From contig NC_063274.1 in assembly GCF_910591885.1 (NCBI RefSeq), positions 8,847,725-8,911,724 on the forward strand: a DNA stretch of 64,000 nt, read 5' to 3'. The DNA comes from Bombus terrestris. Lineage: Eukaryota; Arthropoda; Insecta; Hymenoptera; Apidae. The notes beneath the pieces are model-generated. The model saw only the letters and a list, made by a program, of their open reading frames with translations, was not told where the DNA came from and searched no databases. This document shows, in pieces, positions 62,640-64,000 of this stretch; the stretch's first letter is position 1; each line of letters begins with the position of its first letter. The translations under genes were made by a program, and so were the position numbers.

Positions 62640-63360
62640 CATCTTCACTCAGCTCGCACCGTCGTGTCGCGTCGTCAGTTCTCATACCTACAATAATAAA
62701 CGCGCCAATAAAAAAGAAACAAAGAAACAGTGCAGTGTCGATCGTATAGTCGATCAGCGTTCCACAAGCTTGCTCGACGAATCGTGTCACCATACATATC
62801 TCAACAACAGCTTAGAACGTTGAAATTCGCCCGTGTAAATTTCAAATGCTAGATCGTCTAAGAAGTTTGATCTTTAATTGGAGGGAAGTTCGATCGTGTA
62901 CTTAAAGTAGATGTGCGAGCAGTAATTAAAGCTCGACTCGCGATGTAGAACCATGATCGCGTACGGACGTGACGGAAGCGTAGAGCGACGGAAAGAGATT
63001 AAGAGGGATGAAAGGTGCGCGTCTTAATTTCAGCGCAAGTGCGAATCGAGTGCTCATTGCTTTTAGTGAATTCACCGATCGTGGAAAACGCAAACGCCTC
63101 GACAGATCTGAATCTAGGTCCCTAAGCTTTTGACGCTCGACGAACCGTATCGGCTTCTTCAGTGCCGAACGCGTTTCACGCTTTTTCGCCCCGGCCCATT
63201 TAAGCAAAAGCGAGACCCGTTGAGGAGACACGCGATGGAAATTGCCTCGCGAGATTTAACTTTTAATAATTTTTAACCTGCAACCCGGAAACGCCTTCAA
63301 TCTGAATCTCTTCTTGGGGGATTTATGAAGCGGTTATTAAATTTGTAGGGTGGTTGCGTC
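62640..63360. other. GC-richer block in the presumed intron
   Basis: The plus frame 62569-62823 and minus frame 62926-63231 have no splice context. CpG-rich words are frequent from about 62930 to 63300. It probably belongs to the same regulatory landscape. Confidence 0.3.
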
Positions 63361-63981
63361 CGCTGTCTTTAGAGTGAATCGGTATTTAGAATGAAAAAGG
63401 CGGCTATCCTTTTTAACGGGACAGTTTGGGTATAAGGAGGATTAAGTAGGGAGAATTACTGTTTAAATTCGGGTAAATTGACTGAACTGAATGAGGATTT
63501 AGGTATAAACGCTTTATCATCTTTTTTTGTAACTTAGCTATGTCTCATGGTCTCCTTTTTTATTGCGAATAATTTCCTAATATCTCGTAATAATTACTTC
63601 AATCTATATACATTATTTCGAAATGTCAGATTCTGATTTCGATAAATAAATTTATCAATCGATAGTTCGTTCTCTTCTTATAACCATCAGTGGTTTCCTA
63701 GAAAAATTGCTTCTTTATATCTTTTCTTTTCTAAGTGAAGGATGAAGACTCATAAGGTAAAAAATTCAACGCGAATAATAGTAATTTATCTTTCTTGGTA
63801 TAATTCCCTCCTTTAAATCTGACCTCTTGAAATTTTCATTCACGCTTATTCATATAACCCGCGTCATGTTGCTGTAAAATTTCCACGAGTTGACGCGAGC
63901 CGTCACAACGTAACAACATTTAACGAAGTTATAAGTTTGAAAATCTCGAACTTCTAGATTACGTAGTTCTAATAATTTCAG

Positions 63982-64000
63982 AGTTTGGCGCAATTGGTCG
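63982..64000 (+). other. Possible start of a downstream exon, cut by the window edge
   Basis: TTCTAATAATTTCAG ending at 63981 has a branch-point-like CTAAT and an acceptor AG, followed by 19 bases to the window end. Joined in phase 0 to the 50919 exon it would read Ser-Leu-Ala-Gln-Leu-Val without a stop. The evidence is short and the branch point is close, so this is only a pointer. Confidence 0.2.

Larger units (their letters stand above)
51123..63981 (+). other. Presumed first long intron of the plus-strand gene
   Basis: No continuation of the 50919 frame is found with matching phase and a good acceptor until the end of the window, so the whole stretch is provisionally intron. It is AT-rich with several GC-rich islands listed separately. 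An open frame at about 51528-51782 looks exon-like in its first 45 codons, but its only nearby acceptors give the wrong phase and no donor follows. Confidence 0.35.

Overview
The window looks like nuclear DNA from a hymenopteran insect, most likely a bee. The background is AT-rich. Unlike most metazoan non-coding DNA, it is not CpG-depleted: words such as TCGA, CGAACG and ACGCG are common outside genes, which is characteristic of bee genomes. There are no bacterial-type operons, no long uninterrupted genes, and no tRNA, rRNA, CRISPR array or intact transposon that I can recognise. Placement in bees is an inference from composition, not from a recognised gene.

Layout. About 1-47,600 is gene-poor. 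AT-rich stretches with no convincing coding signal alternate with islands of 150-800 bases that are richer in GC and CpG and are often open in several frames at once (for example 1,080-1,580, 6,380-6,960, 7,530-7,910, 11,200-12,580, 13,020-13,840, 16,840-17,290, 21,880-22,200, 24,830-25,520, 27,230-27,650, 34,720-35,280). I read most of these as candidate regulatory or conserved non-coding elements of a developmental or neural locus. The best coding candidate among them is a minus-strand open frame ending at a good splice donor at 12,251.

From about 47,600 to 51,122 the sequence looks like the 5' end of a plus-strand gene. A GC- and CpG-rich, GA-rich stretch (47,600-48,870) suits a promoter and 5' UTR. 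A possible upstream exon or uORF ends at a donor at 49,505. The most convincing coding exon of the window follows at 50,919-51,122: 68 codons with GC-ending codons, an in-frame stop just before the ATG, and a GTAAGA donor. I do not recognise the protein. The rest of the window is then probably the first long intron. It contains a possible alternative first exon at 53,382-53,531, also splicing in phase 0, more GC-rich islands, and a possible acceptor in the last 20 bases.

Small repeats include a likely MITE at 3,447-3,653, a perfect hairpin with the signature of a template-switch mutation at 197-251, two copies in opposite orientation of a GGGTGTT motif, two degenerate minisatellite-like tracts and several microsatellites. 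All exon calls rest on codon usage and splice signals seen by eye. No homology search was possible.
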